A DNA stretch of 64,000 nucleotides from Bacteroidales bacterium (GTDB lineage: Bacteria; Bacteroidota; Bacteroidia; Bacteroidales; ML635J-15), in assembly GCA_003249955.1 (NCBI GenBank), contig QKHS01000012.1, positions 1 to 64,000 of the forward strand, written 5' to 3'. The translations under genes and the position numbers were made by a program. How positions within the stretch are numbered: position 1 is the stretch's first letter; the number at the start of each line of letters is the position of its first letter. Below the pieces are notes generated by a model that was given only the letters and a program-made list of their open reading frames with translations, was not told where the DNA came from and made no database searches. Below, piece after piece: positions 62,449 to 64,000 of this stretch.

Positions 62449-64000
62449 ATGAATTCAGAGATACAAATAATACTTGAAGAACAAAATCCCTACACACAGG
62501 GTAATTGCTTTGAAAAATTAGTTCGTGATATCATCGAACTTCATAGATATGAGGTGAGTTCAAATGTCAACTATACTGGAATGGAACTTGACCTAACAGC
62601 GAAACATAAAGACAAATCTAATGAATCTTTATACGTTGAATGTAAAGCTAAGAATAAGGTGAGCTCCTCTGAAATATTGACTTTTGAAGCAAAGGTTCGG
62701 TTTAAAAAAGTCGATTTCGGATATTTCATAAGGACAAAAGAATTAGACCATCAGGCTAAAGGACTTGTTGATGAATTTAAGGCAGATGAAAGATATAAAA
62801 ACCTCACATTTTTTGAACCTCAAAAAGTGATTAGCCTATTACAAGAATCTGGAAAAATAAAAACAATAGAAAATCTACACGAAGATTTTACCAAGCAAAT
62901 ATTGGTAATTACATACTTTGGAGATTATTATGTATTTATTAAAAAGGATACTTTAGCTGCTATTCCGAACTCTTTTTATTTGTTTAATGCCAAAAATTCA
63001 AAACCAGTCAAAGATTCCGAAACTATTGAAAGACTGAAAAATAATCTGAATGAAATTAAAGATTTAAATATTGAACATCCCACAAAAGAAGAATTACCTA
63101 TTACAAAAAAAGATTTAGTCGAGATTGAATCTATTTCGGAAGTTCAAGAAAGTGAAAATTGGTTTGATTATCTTCCTGCATCTACAAATCATATTGTTGG
63201 TAGGGACCTTATAAGAAGTGATGTTTTTGGTTTTTTTGGTAAAGTATTAAATAAAGAAACAAAAAGGAGAGTTTTTTATTTGACTGGAAAATCGGGATGG
63301 GGAAAAAGTTCGTTGATTGCAGATGTTAGAGGGCGTTGTCGCAATAAATTTTATAAGAATAAATTTTTTACTTTAGCTATTGACTCAAGGAGTGCCTTAT
63401 CTTCTAATTTTGTTGCCCTTGCGTTTGAACGACTATTGAAAAATGCTATAAATTCTGGTTTTATTAAAAAAACAATTTTCAACAAAGAAATTAGTTTTAC
63501 ATCTTCATATGATTTATTAAACTCAGAATCAGTAAAAGAGGTATTGGAATATTTAAAAGCTCATAACAAAATCTTAATTTTAATATTTGACCAGTTTGAA
63601 GATATTTTCAGAAAAGAAGACCTATTTAAAACGTTTTACAAATTTTTACTTGATGTTACTGATTTACAAGAAAACTTAATTATAGGTTTTTCTTGGAAAA
63701 CTGAAATTCTTATACCTAGTGAAAACGAAGCGTATCATTTGTGGCAGCAAGCAAAAGAGCAAGCGCAACCTTTTTTTATTTCTGAATTTGGCTCAAAAGA
63801 AATTAATGGTATTATATCTCAACTTGAAGGTAGTATTGGGAAAATAGATATTGAATTAAAAAGAAGATTAGTTGAAAGTTCTCAAAACTTCCCTTGGTTA
63901 ACAAAAAAACTTTGCATCCATATTTATGACCAGATAATATCAGGAAAAGAAAAGTATGATTTAATTGATGAGAATTTAAATATTGAGCAATTATTTAAAA
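62449..64000 (+). CDS. PD-(D/E)XK nuclease-STAND NTPase protein (Avs-like), 3' end cut by window
   Basis: The open frame runs from ATG 62449 past the window end (517 codons present) and is absent from the track. The N-terminus (about 15-110) is a restriction-type nuclease fold: GNCFEKLVRDIIELHRYEV, then Asp48 in GMELDLTAK and Glu64-x-Lys66 in VECKAK. A linker leads to an NTPase with the Walker A LTGKSGWGKSSL (280-289) and the Walker B ILIFDQFEDIF (Asp381), typical of STAND proteins. Nuclease-STAND fusions are a hallmark of Avs antiviral sensors, in which a C-terminal repeat region recognises phage proteins. That part lies outside the window. The defence role is inference. Confidence 0.75.
   Translation, partial: MNSEIQIILEEQNPYTQGNCFEKLVRDIIELHRYEVSSNVNYTGMELDLTAKHKDKSNESLYVECKAKNKVSSSEILTFEAKVRFKKVDFGYFIRTKELDHQAKGLVDEFKADERYKNLTFFEPQKVISLLQESGKIKTIENLHEDFTKQILVITYFGDYYVFIKKDTLAAIPNSFYLFNAKNSKPVKDSETIERLKNNLNEIKDLNIEHPTKEELPITKKDLVEIESISEVQESENWFDYLPASTNHIVGRDLIRSDVFGFFGKVLNKETKRRVFYLTGKSGWGKSSLIADVRGRCRNKFYKNKFFTLAIDSRSALSSNFVALAFERLLKNAINSGFIKKTIFNKEISFTSSYDLLNSESVKEVLEYLKAHNKILILIFDQFEDIFRKEDLFKTFYKFLLDVTDLQENLIIGFSWKTEILIPSENEAYHLWQQAKEQAQPFFISEFGSKEINGIISQLEGSIGKIDIELKRRLVESSQNFPWLTKKLCIHIYDQIISGKEKYDLIDENLNIEQLFK

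Overview
The window looks like a chromosomal segment of an anaerobic member of the Bacteroidota. The evidence is low GC content, many promoters with a TAnnTTTG -7 box, TonB-dependent receptors with carboxypeptidase-like N-terminal domains, proteins with type IX secretion (T9SS) C-terminal sorting domains, and lipoprotein signals. The metabolic theme is redox enzymes that need hard-to-get cofactors: NiFe-hydrogenase maturation (hypF, hypC, hypD), selenocysteine synthesis and decoding (selA, selB, selD, yedF, a cysteine desulfurase, tRNA-Sec), molybdenum/tungsten cofactor synthesis (moeA, moaA, moaC, MOSC-MogA) and tungstate/molybdate uptake (wtpA, wtpB, wtpC). This would suit a W/Mo- and Sec-dependent formate dehydrogenase and a hydrogenase encoded elsewhere. 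That is inference, because no such enzyme lies in the window.

Layout. 1-11.5 kb, minus strand: hypD (cut by the window edge), a KilA-N gene inserted ahead of it, hypC, hypF, then selD, DUF3343, yedF, cysteine desulfurase, selB, selA and tRNA-Sec(UCA). 11.5-17.8 kb, minus strand: five two-component genes, including two membrane kinases with nearly the same Cache sensor but different transmitters. 18.2-20.9 kb, plus strand: moeA, a compact moaA and moaC. 20.9-29.9 kb: a complete type II-C CRISPR-Cas system. It has a divergently transcribed tracrRNA, cas9 (1309 aa), cas1, cas2 and an array of 55 repeats and 54 spacers. It sits between moaC and a fused MOSC-MogA gene, so it splits a molybdenum-cofactor cluster.

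31-42.5 kb: T9SS cargo proteins, a TonB receptor paired with a Cys-rich membrane/isochorismatase-like fusion, a FISUMP lipoprotein and an adenosine deaminase family enzyme. 42.7-53.2 kb, plus strand: a tungstate/molybdate island. wtpA and wtpBC flank a lipoprotein, a T9SS repeat protein, a second TonB receptor, a periplasmic protein with possible molybdopterin-oxidoreductase-like domains, and a CcsA-like/ResB-like membrane pair. 53.2-60.7 kb, minus strand: DUF1456 protein, an AAA ATPase/TOPRIM-like pair (possible defence), a DEAD-box helicase with a small membrane protein, two tandem MtfA-like peptidases and YwbE. 61.2-64 kb, plus strand: a RadC-like JAB protein with a nuclease-transposase-type tail, and the start of a restriction-nuclease/STAND NTPase resembling Avs antiviral sensors, cut by the window end.

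The most interesting items are the CRISPR locus (antisense tracrRNA with a perfect Bacteroidota promoter, and a -7-like box inside every repeat), the unusual tungstate uptake island, the membrane/isochorismatase fusion beside a TonB receptor, and the possible defence genes near the right edge. All calls come from reading the sequence; no database search was run.
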